Assembly (NCBI GenBank): GCA_016714975.1
Contig: JADKBR010000011.1
Location: forward strand, 77,553 to 141,552
DNA from: Candidatus Dechloromonas phosphorivorans
Lineage (GTDB): Bacteria; Pseudomonadota; Gammaproteobacteria; Burkholderiales; Rhodocyclaceae
DNA length: 64,000 bases
Reading direction: 5' to 3'
The notes under the pieces were generated by a model, which did not search any database, was not told where the DNA came from, and saw only the letters and a list, made by a program, of their open reading frames with translations. A program made the position numbers and the translations under genes. The stretch's first letter is position 1. Every line of letters begins with the position of its first letter. Shown piece after piece: positions 1 through 8,300 of this stretch.

Positions 1-305
1 CCCGCACACGTTTCCCAGCGGCGACTGATCCCGTCGCCTAAGGGCGCCAAAGGTCTGTTCGGCCCCCGGCGCAAGCTCGACCGTCGTGCGCAGAGTCGCA
101 ATGGCTTCAGGCTGCTTTCCTGCCATGGCTTGAGCCATACCCAGGGCATACAGTGTTTGCGGGCTGTTTGGCGCCAGTTCGGCGGCCTTGGCGGCATTCT
201 TCATCGCATCGGCTTGTCTTGCCTCAAACTGCGCCTAGGCAAATTCGTTGAGTACGACAGGATTTTGCGGAATTTTGTCGGCGATTATTGCGGTCGCCCG
301 AACGC
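1..305 (-). pseudogene. PrsT-like TPR protein remnant, runs off left edge
   Basis: Reading the minus strand gives a clear TPR stretch (a helix pair around NAAKAAELAPNSPQTLYALG, then GKQPEAIATLRTTVELAPGA). It aligns by eye with the C-terminal repeats of the intact PrsT at 9614-12385 (NNLAW, EYAERANKVAPNQPAFMDTLA, AIALLRKALEIAP). An in-frame TAG at 235-237 sits where PrsT has the Trp of NLAW, a single-base change from TGG. The similarity begins abruptly near 305 and no start codon or upstream part of the gene follows. This is read as the decayed tail of a second PrsT-type lipoprotein. A truncated gene that continues beyond the window cannot be excluded. Confidence 0.6.
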
Positions 306-442
306 GTCGGCTCGGATGCTCTCGGCGGACCACCTCGAAATGGCGGCAATGCGAAGAAGTGCTGCCTCTCAAGGAGGATGCCGCCATTGACTGCAGTGGC
401 CGACGTGTTTCCGTTGGCCATCCGTTCAGAAGCACTATTGAG

Positions 443-473
443 ACGGCGACCTGCGGGTCGCCGTTTGTTTTTG
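443..473 (+). terminator. Rho-independent terminator-like hairpin in the leader of the sulfotransferase gene
   Basis: A perfect 9-bp stem (ACGGCGACC at 443-451 with GGTCGCCGT at 456-464) with a 4-nt loop is followed by a T-rich tail (TTGTTTTT). It lies 43 nt upstream of the sulfotransferase start with no intact plus-strand gene before it. It either ends a transcript from outside the window or attenuates the downstream gene. Confidence 0.6.
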
Positions 474-515
474 GTGAGATTACAATCGACACTTCTCATT
501 TCAAGGGCGAAGGCG

Positions 516-2135
516 ATGCGGAAGAAAAACATCCTGACCAAGGGCAAAAAAGCCAAAGCCGAGCAATTGGCGCTCAGCAACCACCTGGTCGAAGCGGGGG
601 TGCTGTTTGCCAGCGTCTGCAAGACCGACCCGCTGGATGTCGAGGCTTGGGTCAAACTGGCTGTCATCCGGTGTCGTCTGGGTCAATACGCTGAAGCCGA
701 GTCATGCGCGCGCCGGGCGCTGCGGCTCGAGCCGAATCTGGCCTTTGCCCAGCAAACTTTGGCAACGATTTTGCAGTACCAGGGAAAAGCTGAAGATGCC
801 TCTGCCGTATTGGAAAGCGGGCTAGCGCAACGCCCCAACTCCTCGGAGCGTCTCCTCAACCTTGCCGCCATGCGCGACAAGCAGGGGCGAGTGGAAGAGG
901 CATTCAAGCTCTATCATCGTGCCCTGGATTTGCAGCCTGACAGCCCGTACGTGCTTGCCAAGCAAGGTGATCTGCTGGAGAAGGAAGGCCGCCTAGTGGA
1001 GTCCGAAGACATCATTGCACGCGGCTTGGCTCGCGAACCCGGCCACCCTGACCTCAATCTGGTAGCGGCCCGGCTGGACCGCCGTGCGGGTCGACACGCT
1101 CAGGCGGCAGCCCGGCTCGAGGCCGTGCTTCATCTCCCAATGTCCCCGGATACCGGCGCGGACATTCATATTCTGCTTGGCCAACTCCACGACCTTTTGG
1201 GAAACACGAGCAAGGTCCTGCCGCATCTGCTGGCGGGCAAACGTCGCCTCGCCCTGGACATGGATCCTGACGGGAGGGTTCGCGCCCGATTTCTGGCCTG
1301 GATCGATACCAACCGTGCCTGGTTGAGCGAGCGCTTGGTGGCCGCCCCTCAATCAGCGCTGGCCTCGGCCGAAGAAACACCGATCTTCCTGATCGGCTTC
1401 CTACGTTCCGGCACGACCTTGCTCGAACAGGTCCTGGACAGTCATCCCCGCTTGCAGGCCCTTAATGAAAAACCCATGGGCGAGGTGATGGAGGATGCCT
1501 TCTGCGTAATGACCCAGGGTAAGCCCGACGCGTTGGCGAACCTATCCGAAGAACAGATCGCCAGCCTGCGCCAAGTCTATTGGCGGGAGGCGGCGCGCCA
1601 TGGCGACCGCCAAGCCAACACATTGCTGGTGGATAAACAGCCGTTTAATATCATTCGGGTCCCTCTGCTGTGGCGAGTGTTTCCACGTGCCCGCTTCATC
1701 CTGACTATTCGCCATCCCTGCGATATCGTCCTGGGCTGTCTGATGCAGAAGTTCGGCTATAACAATCTCATGTCCGCCTTTGCCAACCTGGAGGGCATTG
1801 CTGAACTCTATAGCCATGTGATGAATGCCTGGCTCGAATATGCGCAGCGCCTGCCCTTGTACTGGCAACGCATCCGCTACGAGGACCTCATCACAAATTT
1901 CGAAGCAGAAACGCACGCTCTACTGGAGTTTCTCGGGGTCGGCTGGAGCGACACGGTACTGGAGCATACCCAGCATGCCCAGCAGCGCGGCATCATCAAT
2001 ACGCCCAGCTACCATCAGGTCATCCAACCACTCTACCAGCACGCCAAATACCGTTGGAAGCGTTACGAAACAGAACTTGCACCGATCGTCGAGATGCTCC
2101 AACCACTTATCGAACGTTTCGGCTACGCCGAATGA
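516..2135 (+). CDS. TPR repeat-containing sulfotransferase
   Basis: This is a 539-aa protein. Residues about 20-260 form tandem TPR helices. Residues about 288 onward form a PAPS-dependent sulfotransferase domain. The 5'-phosphosulfate-binding loop is IGFLRSGTTLLEQ (about 291-303). The 3'-phosphate-binding strand is FILTIRHPCDIV (about 393-405). Members of this family transfer sulfate from PAPS to sugars or peptides, and fused TPRs probably recruit the acceptor; the acceptor here is unknown. The start at 516 is chosen because a purine-rich RBS (AAGGGCGAAGGCG) precedes it and upstream residues lack domain similarity. Its position beside exopolysaccharide genes suggests sulfation of a polysaccharide or exported protein. 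Confidence 0.85.
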   Translation: MRKKNILTKGKKAKAEQLALSNHLVEAGVLFASVCKTDPLDVEAWVKLAVIRCRLGQYAEAESCARRALRLEPNLAFAQQTLATILQYQGKAEDASAVLESGLAQRPNSSERLLNLAAMRDKQGRVEEAFKLYHRALDLQPDSPYVLAKQGDLLEKEGRLVESEDIIARGLAREPGHPDLNLVAARLDRRAGRHAQAAARLEAVLHLPMSPDTGADIHILLGQLHDLLGNTSKVLPHLLAGKRRLALDMDPDGRVRARFLAWIDTNRAWLSERLVAAPQSALASAEETPIFLIGFLRSGTTLLEQVLDSHPRLQALNEKPMGEVMEDAFCVMTQGKPDALANLSEEQIASLRQVYWREAARHGDRQANTLLVDKQPFNIIRVPLLWRVFPRARFILTIRHPCDIVLGCLMQKFGYNNLMSAFANLEGIAELYSHVMNAWLEYAQRLPLYWQRIRYEDLITNFEAETHALLEFLGVGWSDTVLEHTQHAQQRGIINTPSYHQVIQPLYQHAKYRWKRYETELAPIVEMLQPLIERFGYAE

Positions 2136-2319
2136 TCCGCTCTCGAGGCTTCAGTTGACGCTCAAGCGCCAAGGCCGCTCATCAAGCGGGCGAGGGGTTC
2201 CTGATCTTTGCTCCGAGTTTGTTTTGTCCATGGATTGAAGCAGAATTGCAGCCTCTGCGCTTGCCTGAGGCGATATACAACTCGGCGGGACCGTGCCGCG
2301 CCCCAAGGGTTTTTTTTCT

Positions 2320-2325
2320 TATAAT
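2320..2325 (+). promoter_or_regulatory. Candidate sigma70 -10 element for galE
   Basis: A TATAAT hexamer lies about 100 nt upstream of galE, right after a run of eight T residues. No good -35 is visible at the expected spacing. The T-run could also end transcription of the sulfotransferase gene. The rest of 2136-2426 shows no gene. Confidence 0.3.
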
Positions 2326-2426
2326 GGGGGGACCTTCTGTCCTGGAACAGTGCTCCGAAATGGCCTTCCAGGGTATGACGGGCCGGAGAACTTTATTTGT
2401 CAGTCGCCGAAGGGGCGGGAACAACG

Positions 2427-3437
2427 ATGATTCTTGTCACAGGTGGTGCCGGATACATCGGTTCGCATACCGTGGTCGAAATGCTGGCCGCGGGCCTTGA
2501 TCTGCTGATATTCGACAATTTTTCGAACAGCTCACCCAGGGTTCTCGATGCGATCGAACGTATCTCCGGCCAGCGCCCGCTGCTCGTTGAAGGCGACGTG
2601 CGCGACAAAGCGGGGTTGCGCAAGGTCTTCAGTGACCATCCGATCGGCGCTGTAATCCATTTTGCCGGCCTCAAGGCGGTCGGCGAGTCGGTCGAGCACC
2701 CCCTGCGCTACTACGACAACAATGTCGCCGGGTCACTCGCCCTGTTCGAGTCGATGGCCGCGGCGGGCGTCTTCCGGCTGGTCTTCAGTTCCTCGGCGAC
2801 GGTCTACGGCGATCCGCGCAGCGTGCCGATCCGTGAGGATTTCCCGCTGCAGGCGACCAATCCCTACGGGCGATCGAAGTTGATCATCGAGGACATGGTG
2901 CGCGACATGGCGCAAGCCGACGCCCGCTGGCGGGTGGCGCTGCTGCGCTATTTCAACCCGGTCGGCGCGCATTCGAGCGGCATGATCGGCGAAGACCCGC
3001 GGGGCATTCCGAACAACCTGATGCCGTTTGTCGCGCAGGTGGCGGTTGGCCGCCGCCCCGAGCTGTCGGTTTTCGGCGGCGACTATCCGACACCCGACGG
3101 CACCGGCGTGCGCGACTACATCCATGTTGTCGATCTGGCCCGTGGCCACCTCGCCGCCCTCAATGCGCTGGACCGCCTGGTGGGTGCCGTGCCGATCAAC
3201 CTGGGTACCGGTCGCGGCTACAGCGTGCTCGAGGTGGTCAGGGCCTTCGAGCAAGCCAGCGGCAGAAAAGTGCCATTTCGCATCGTCGACCGCAGGCCGG
3301 GCGATGTCGCCGCCTGTTATGCCGACCCGGCACTTGCGAATGAACTGCTCGGCTGGACGGCCGGGAAGGATCTCGCGACGATGTGCGAGGATTCGTGGCG
3401 CTGGCAGGCAGGCAACCCGTCGGGGTTCTCGAGTTGA
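2427..3437 (+). CDS. galE: UDP-glucose 4-epimerase
   Basis: This 336-aa protein has the usual GalE length. It interconverts UDP-glucose and UDP-galactose (or the N-acetyl forms) in the cytoplasm, feeding surface polysaccharide synthesis. The NAD-binding motif GGAGYIGSH is at the N-terminus. The catalytic SSSATVYG segment and the Tyr-x3-Lys pair (Y147, K151 in NPYGRSK) are intact. The start at ATG 2427 has the RBS GGGGCGGGA at a 6-nt spacing; the earlier TTG at 2397 would add ten residues before the Rossmann strand and is less likely. Adjacent genes are exopolysaccharide-related. Confidence 0.95.
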   Translation: MILVTGGAGYIGSHTVVEMLAAGLDLLIFDNFSNSSPRVLDAIERISGQRPLLVEGDVRDKAGLRKVFSDHPIGAVIHFAGLKAVGESVEHPLRYYDNNVAGSLALFESMAAAGVFRLVFSSSATVYGDPRSVPIREDFPLQATNPYGRSKLIIEDMVRDMAQADARWRVALLRYFNPVGAHSSGMIGEDPRGIPNNLMPFVAQVAVGRRPELSVFGGDYPTPDGTGVRDYIHVVDLARGHLAALNALDRLVGAVPINLGTGRGYSVLEVVRAFEQASGRKVPFRIVDRRPGDVAACYADPALANELLGWTAGKDLATMCEDSWRWQAGNPSGFSS

Positions 3438-3654
3438 CGGGGGCCGTTGCCTTCAAGTCGCTTGCCGCTTCGCTATGGGGATTCGTGAAATAGTTCCTTG
3501 TCGGTCTTGGCGAGATGGGTAGAATCAGCGATGTCGAAGAGCTTGCCGCAGTGTCGGATTTCTTTACACTGCTTCTCAGCTGATGGGTCGCCTGCCCGGC
3601 TTGTAATTTGTAGTTTATTGATATATATAATGAATATATTTCTGGCGCGAATAT

Positions 3655-3663
3655 TGCTATAAT
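3655..3663 (+). promoter_or_regulatory. Extended -10 promoter (TGCTATAAT) before the small exported protein gene
   Basis: A perfect extended -10 (TGnTATAAT) sits 40 nt before the ATG at 3704, in an unusually AT-rich stretch (about 3600-3665). No canonical -35 is needed for an extended -10. It would drive the 3704 gene and possibly the three genes behind it. No gene is seen in 3438-3654. Confidence 0.55.
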
Positions 3664-3703
3664 TTACGCGTGACTGTTCTCAGAGCCTTTTGAGGTGAAA
3701 AAC

Positions 3704-4144
3704 ATGAATGACCAAACCAACCCGGTCGCAACAGACCAACCCGAGATGGCAGCGAAAGCAAGCGAACGCCGACGCTTGGTTCGCGGCGCGGTGGCTTTGG
3801 CGCCCTTGGTGCTGACCTTGCGCAGTGGGGCACTGGCGGCTGCTTCGTGTACGGGAGCCCGATTGGTACGCATCAATCAGAACAATCGAATTGGCGCTGA
3901 TGTCGCTCAGGGGATGGGCCTCACAACTTCGGATGTTTGTTTCCCGAACGCGACGATCTGTGAAGGATATCCAACTGGTAACGGCGCTTCCACAAAGATC
4001 ATTTCAGCGCCCACACCAGGGTTCAATCTCACTCAAAACAACAATGGTTCCTTTAACTGCGGCACTTCAGACCTGAGGGGTAGGCAGGTCGCGATTTTGA
4101 GTTCAGCAAGTGCCTCATCACTCGGTTTCGGCGGAAATTCGTGA
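3704..4144 (+). CDS. Small exported protein with twin-arginine-like signal, possible HPr-rel-A substrate
   Basis: This 146-aa protein has no recognised domain. Residues about 23-48 form a signal with a basic start (ERRRLVRG), a hydrophobic core and an Ala-rich end (ALAAAS), resembling a Tat signal. The first mature-like residue after ALAAAS is Cys, so a weak lipobox is also possible. The mature part is polar, rich in Asn, Ser, Thr and Gly, with four Cys in total. The ATG at 3704 follows the RBS TGAGGTG; a GTG at 3695 is an alternative. It lies directly ahead of the PqqD, kinase and nucleotidyltransferase genes in the same direction, so it may be their client. That link is inference from position only. 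Confidence 0.7.
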   Translation: MNDQTNPVATDQPEMAAKASERRRLVRGAVALAPLVLTLRSGALAAASCTGARLVRINQNNRIGADVAQGMGLTTSDVCFPNATICEGYPTGNGASTKIISAPTPGFNLTQNNNGSFNCGTSDLRGRQVAILSSASASSLGFGGNS

Positions 4145-4219
4145 GTGACTCTTGTTGCGACGTGGTGAAGAGGCGTCCGAGGCCCACCCGGTTACAAGCT
4201 TGGTAGTGATAGGGCTCTT

Positions 4220-4513
4220 TTGTTGGTCTTGATCTCGGCCGCTCAAGACATTCGGTGGCAGGAATGGGATGATATCCACGTCGTTTATCAGCCTTCATCA
4301 GCCGAAACACACGTTTTCAACGAAACGACCGCTTTGATCCTGAAATGCTTGGAATACGGTCCGCTGTCGGCGGACGATGTCAAGGAGCAGACCGAAGTTG
4401 CCCTGGGTGTTGCTCCCGGTGAATTGGCCAAAGAGGATTTCGCTTTCGCCACTTCAAGGCTGGAGGAACTGGGCCTTATCGACCGCCTGGAAGCCGCCAG
4501 CACCGTTCAATGA
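4220..4513 (+). CDS. HPr-rel-A system PqqD-family peptide chaperone
   Basis: This 97-aa PqqD-like protein contains the typical winged-helix pattern: a short N-terminal strand region (IRWQEWDDIHVVYQ), SAETHVFNETTALILKCLEYGPLSADD and a C-terminal FATSRLEELGLIDR. PqqD-type domains bind leader peptides of ribosomally made precursors and present them to modifying enzymes. The variant next to HprK-related kinase A is known as the HPr-rel-A PqqD family; the client is unknown. No ATG is available near the N-terminus, so TTG at 4220 (AGGG nearby) or TTG at 4229 is used. Its stop overlaps the next start (ATGA), which indicates translational coupling. Confidence 0.8.
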   Translation: MLVLISAAQDIRWQEWDDIHVVYQPSSAETHVFNETTALILKCLEYGPLSADDVKEQTEVALGVAPGELAKEDFAFATSRLEELGLIDRLEAASTVQ

Positions 4514-5427
4514 TTGTCGGTGACCTCAGTCGCCGGGAGTTGGGAGAACGCTTGGCAGGGGATGGCCTCGCGCTCCAGTTCGGCCCGTTCAACCTTAGAG
4601 TTCGTTCCAACCTCGATTCTTTCGCAGGGCTCGCGCATCAGTTGTACGCGCCCTATCCCCTGCCGGATGCCGAAGCAATCAGCGACTTTCACGTCCAGAT
4701 GAGTGCCCCGCGCGGGCTGCGCCGATGGGCGCGCCGCCAGGCGTGTTTTGGTGTCGACGGTCAATTCCCTTTTGCGCCTTATGCCGTCGAACACGCCTTT
4801 CCCGCGCTCGAATGGGGTATCAACTGGTGCGTGGCGACGCGCGCGCATCATCTGCTGCTGCTGCATTCAGCGGGGGTCGAGCGCAATGGCCAGGCCATCC
4901 TGTTTCCCGCCTCGCCCGGCGACGGCAAATCGACCCTCTGTACCGCGCTGGTTCACTCGGGATGGCGCCTCCTCTCCGACGAATTCGGCCTGGTGCGGCC
5001 CGAGGATGGCATGCTGCTTCCGCTGCCACGCCTGATCCCGTTGAAAAACGAGTCGATCGAGGTGATCAGGAAATTCCGGCCGGAGGCGATCATCGGCCCG
5101 TCCTTTCTGGAAACGCGCAAAGGCACGGTTGCGCATGTGCGGCCACCGTTAGACAGCATCAGGCGGGCGCAGGAGCCGGCACGGCCGCGCTGGTTCGTGT
5201 TCCCGCGCTGGGTGGCCGGTGCGCCGCTGACGTTCGAGCCGCTGCCCAAGAGCCAGGCGTTCCTGATGGTGGCAACCAACGCGTTCAACTACGAGGTTCT
5301 CGACGAAACCGCCTTTCGACTGGTCAGCGATATGGTGCGCTTTTGCGATTCCTATTCGCTGATCTACTCCGATCTCGACGAAGCGGTCAACGCGCTCGAC
5401 GAACTTTCTCGCACCGGCGATGACTAA
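4510..5427 (+). CDS. HprK-related kinase A
   Basis: This 305-aa protein belongs to the HPr kinase/phosphorylase-like P-loop proteins. The Walker A segment PASPGDGKST is at about residues 133-142, followed by SDEFGLVRPEDG (about 158-169), the usual position of the metal-binding acidic residues. HPr kinases phosphorylate a serine on HPr; this branch occurs with a PqqD-like protein and a nucleotidyltransferase, and its true substrate is not established. It starts within the stop of the PqqD gene and its end overlaps the next gene by 8 nt, so the three genes form a tight operon. No HPr gene is in the window. Confidence 0.85.
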   Translation: MIVGDLSRRELGERLAGDGLALQFGPFNLRVRSNLDSFAGLAHQLYAPYPLPDAEAISDFHVQMSAPRGLRRWARRQACFGVDGQFPFAPYAVEHAFPALEWGINWCVATRAHHLLLLHSAGVERNGQAILFPASPGDGKSTLCTALVHSGWRLLSDEFGLVRPEDGMLLPLPRLIPLKNESIEVIRKFRPEAIIGPSFLETRKGTVAHVRPPLDSIRRAQEPARPRWFVFPRWVAGAPLTFEPLPKSQAFLMVATNAFNYEVLDETAFRLVSDMVRFCDSYSLIYSDLDEAVNALDELSRTGDD

Positions 5428-6565
5428 GGCGGCCAGCGAAACCCGGCGGGCGCAGCGGCTCCTGCTCGAGGCGCTGCGGGCGCCGGAAAAGCTTCCGGGC
5501 CTGCCGCCAGCCGACTGGGACCTGCTCCTGCGTGTTGCCCGGCGCGCCAGAGTGCTCGGACGACTGGAGTCCGATCTCGCCCGCGCGGGCCTGCTTGGAG
5601 ATGTCCCACCGCGCGCCATCGCCCATCTCAGGGCCGCCCGCAATGTCATCACGCACCGGAATACGCTGATTTCGTGGGAGGTTAACCGCCTGCTCTGGGC
5701 GCTCAAGGGTGTCGATGTACCGTTGATCCTGCTCAAGGGTAGCGGCTACCTTCTGGCAGAGCTTCCGCCAGCACGCGGCCGGATCTTTGCCGATGTCGAT
5801 TTGCTGGTGCCGGAAGAACGCATCGGGGAGATCGAGGAAAGACTCGTCGAACGCGGCTGGTTCAAAACGCAGATCGACCCCTACGACGACCGATATTACC
5901 GAGTCTGGATGCACGAAATTCCCCCGCTCCGCCACCAGGAGCGCGGCACCGAAATCGATATCCACCACCGGCTGCTGCCGAAGACCAGCCACCTGAAATC
6001 GGACCCCGCCCCGCTGTTCACCGCAGCGCAGCCGCTGGCCGACCCGCGCCTGTGCGTTCTGGCGCCGACTGACATGGTGCTCCATGCCTTGGTGCATCTA
6101 TTTCTCGAGGGCGATCCGGACGAGGGCCTGCGCTTGCGGGATCTGCTGGATGTCCACGACCTGCTTTGCCACTTTGGTCAGGAACCCGGCTTCTGGGCGG
6201 GTCTGGGGCCACGGGCTCACGTGTTGGGTTTCGAGCGTCCGCTGTACTACGGGCTGCATCATGTGCAGCGACTTTTCGCGACGCCGATTCCGCCGGATGT
6301 GTTGAGCGGGCTGGAAGACACCGCGCCGGCCTGGCCGATCCGTGCGCTGATGAATCGTCTGATCCCCCTCGCGCTGCTGCCCGGACACCCGGATCATCCC
6401 TCCCGCTGGGCGGCGGTCGCCCGCTGGCTGATCTACGTGCGCGCCCACTGGTTGCGGATGCCGCCAGCCCTGCTTGCAAAGCACCTCTCGCACAAGGCGT
6501 GGCTGCGGTTTCGCGGATTCCGCAAACGGGTCGACCTGGCGCAGCTCGACCTCAAGCAGCAGTAG
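5420..6565 (+). CDS. Nucleotidyltransferase family protein (NTP_transf_5-like)
   Basis: This 381-aa protein has the core of the uncharacterised nucleotidyltransferase family found with HprK-related kinase A. The segment LLKGSGYLLAELPPARGRIFADVDLL (about 100-125; shown here in parts as LLKG and RIFADVDLLV) carries the G and D-x-D residues expected to bind nucleotide and metal. A later EIDIHHRLLP adds another acidic pair. Such enzymes may move NMP or a phospho group to protein or sugar; the acceptor is unknown. It overlaps the kinase gene by 8 nt and ends the HPr-rel-A-like operon. The gene downstream is on the other strand. Confidence 0.75.
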   Translation: MTKAASETRRAQRLLLEALRAPEKLPGLPPADWDLLLRVARRARVLGRLESDLARAGLLGDVPPRAIAHLRAARNVITHRNTLISWEVNRLLWALKGVDVPLILLKGSGYLLAELPPARGRIFADVDLLVPEERIGEIEERLVERGWFKTQIDPYDDRYYRVWMHEIPPLRHQERGTEIDIHHRLLPKTSHLKSDPAPLFTAAQPLADPRLCVLAPTDMVLHALVHLFLEGDPDEGLRLRDLLDVHDLLCHFGQEPGFWAGLGPRAHVLGFERPLYYGLHHVQRLFATPIPPDVLSGLEDTAPAWPIRALMNRLIPLALLPGHPDHPSRWAAVARWLIYVRAHWLRMPPALLAKHLSHKAWLRFRGFRKRVDLAQLDLKQQ

Positions 6566-6584
6566 CCAGCGGATACCTTTGAAT

Positions 6585-6609
6585 GCAATCCCTCAGGGTG
6601 AGGAATTGC
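6585..6609. terminator. Hairpin between convergent genes
   Basis: Arms GCAATCCCTCA (6585-6595) and TGAGGAATTGC (6599-6609) pair with one mismatch around a GGG loop. It lies between two convergent genes. There is no T-run on either side, so termination is plausible but unproven. Confidence 0.35.
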
Positions 6610-6631
6610 GACATTGACGATCCTTGCTTCA

Positions 6632-7399
6632 TCATTGGCGTAGTGCCTCAATCAGAAAATTGGACGGGATGGCATAGCTGATTCCCGAAGGCTGGCTCAA
6701 GGCTGCTTCCCTGCTGCTCTTGATGAACACCATGTTGATGATGCCGATGACTTCGCCCGTACTTGCATCGAAAACCGGGCTGCCGCTGTTGCCGGGGTAG
6801 GCAGTGGCATCGAGCTGAAAGATGTTGAATGTACCGCTCTTGACCTGGCGAATGAGTTTCTCGTTGATCTGCCTTGCGTTGCCTCCGGGCAGGGCAATCG
6901 GCGTTATGGACGAGACCATGCCGCGATGGGTAACCGGGGAGAATCCCAGCGCGCCGCCAATGGGGAAGCCGGTAAATCCGACCAGTTGTCCTTCACGTAC
7001 GGTGTCCGAGTTGCGAAGCTGAAGGGCGGCGATGGGGGGGCCATCGATGCGCAGGACGGCGAGATCGTGCTCGCGATCTCTTTTGGCGACTTGGGCTGGA
7101 CGAACCTGTGCCTGGCCCTGGTCATTGCGTGAAAGGATCGCCAGTACCGGTGCATCCGGGTTATTGTTGTCCGGGAGGACGTGGGCGTTTGTCGCGATCA
7201 GATTGCCGCTGCCGATCGCGAAGCCCGTGCCGCGCATGACGAACTGCGGGCTGTCGGTTTTCTTGTAGGTGCCAACGACGACGATCGACGGCTTGATGCG
7301 CTGGATGGTTTCGGCCATCTCGGCGAATACCGTTCCGACCCAAAGCAACAGCAGGAGCCCTGGCAGAAACCCGGGATGGAGCCGTGGTCGGGTGGTCAC
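6632..7399 (-). CDS. Secreted trypsin-like serine protease
   Basis: This 255-aa protein has an N-terminal signal peptide (hydrophobic core FLPGLLLLLWVG, likely cut after VFA) and an S1C-type protease domain. The catalytic triad reads as H73 (TNAHV), D112 (EHDLAVL) and S205 (PGNSGSP). It has no PDZ domain, unlike DegP, so it is a short single-domain form. The GTG start overlaps the stop of the upstream lytic transglycosylase gene (GTGA), so the two are translationally coupled. Similar proteases occur in exosortase and exopolysaccharide loci; its target is unknown. Confidence 0.85.
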   Translation of the reverse strand: MTTRPRLHPGFLPGLLLLLWVGTVFAEMAETIQRIKPSIVVVGTYKKTDSPQFVMRGTGFAIGSGNLIATNAHVLPDNNNPDAPVLAILSRNDQGQAQVRPAQVAKRDREHDLAVLRIDGPPIAALQLRNSDTVREGQLVGFTGFPIGGALGFSPVTHRGMVSSITPIALPGGNARQINEKLIRQVKSGTFNIFQLDATAYPGNSGSPVFDASTGEVIGIINMVFIKSSREAALSQPSGISYAIPSNFLIEALRQ

Positions 7400-8286
7400 A
7401 TCAGCCTGCGAGAGGCGATTCTTGCCAGATCCGGTGAAGGATCGGTCACGGCTGGATCATACGGATGGTCATCACGCTTGAACATTTCACGGATCCGCTT
7501 GACGTAGCCCTGCGTTTCCGCGTACGGCGGAATGCCGGCATGGCGGTTCACCGCCCCTTCTCCGGCATTGTAGGCGGCAGCAACCAGTGTGACGTCCCCC
7601 TTGAAGTAGGCCAGTAGCCAGCGCAGGTAGGAGAGGCCACCACGGATGTTCTGCTCCGGATCAAATGGCTGCTTGACGTTGAAGCGCTCGGCGGTCTGGG
7701 GGATGAGTTGCATCAGGCCCTGCGCATTCTTGGGTGACACAGCGCCGGGATTGAAGTTGGACTCGGCGCGGATGACTGCCATGGCGAGCAGCGGGTAAAC
7801 TCCATATTCCGGTGCCAGCTTGAGGACCAGTTCCATGACCTTGCGCCGATCCGGCGCAGCCCGCGCGAACATGTCGCGTCCATCAATGTCGAAGAGGCAT
7901 TCGGGCACCGTGCTGCCGGAATCGCCAACCTGGCGCAGCATTCGCTGCGAGACCGCATCTCCTTGCTTGGCGGCCATCGCGAAGAAGTAGGCGGCGGTCG
8001 CGTCGTCCCGCCGAACGCCTCGCCCGTTGGCGTACATCCAGCCGAGGTTGTACTGCGCCTCGACATCGCCCAGACGCGCTGCTTCACAATAGAGCCTTGC
8101 CGCTTTGGCGGGGTCGCGGGTTGCGGTGTTTCCAATCTCGTAGCCGCGTGCTTCGATGCGAAGAGCAACCGCCGTCTGATTCTTGGCGCTTTCGGCCTTT
8201 GCCGGTCCGCTGAAGGTGATCGTGGCAACCAGCGCGCAAAGCAACCAAGGCTGGGGGCGAGTTTGATTGAACCTTGACTGCTTCAT
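7396..8286 (-). CDS. Lytic transglycosylase with Sel1-like repeats
   Basis: This 296-aa periplasmic enzyme cleaves peptidoglycan glycan strands. A signal peptide (WLLCALVATITFSGPAKA) is followed by two Sel1-type repeats (about 55-115; LYCEAARLGDVEAQYNLGWM) and a C-terminal SLT goose-lysozyme-like domain. The catalytic Glu is E175 in VIRAESNFN, followed by the hallmark AQGLMQLIP and AAYNAGEGAV. The ATG at 8286 has an AAGGAG RBS 7 nt upstream and is preferred to the TTG at 8304. It lies 14 nt after the sugar dehydrogenase gene in one minus-strand operon. It may open the wall for polysaccharide export machinery. Confidence 0.9.
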   Translation of the reverse strand: MKQSRFNQTRPQPWLLCALVATITFSGPAKAESAKNQTAVALRIEARGYEIGNTATRDPAKAARLYCEAARLGDVEAQYNLGWMYANGRGVRRDDATAAYFFAMAAKQGDAVSQRMLRQVGDSGSTVPECLFDIDGRDMFARAAPDRRKVMELVLKLAPEYGVYPLLAMAVIRAESNFNPGAVSPKNAQGLMQLIPQTAERFNVKQPFDPEQNIRGGLSYLRWLLAYFKGDVTLVAAAYNAGEGAVNRHAGIPPYAETQGYVKRIREMFKRDDHPYDPAVTDPSPDLARIASRRLM

Positions 8287-8300
8287 GCGAGGCTCCTTCT

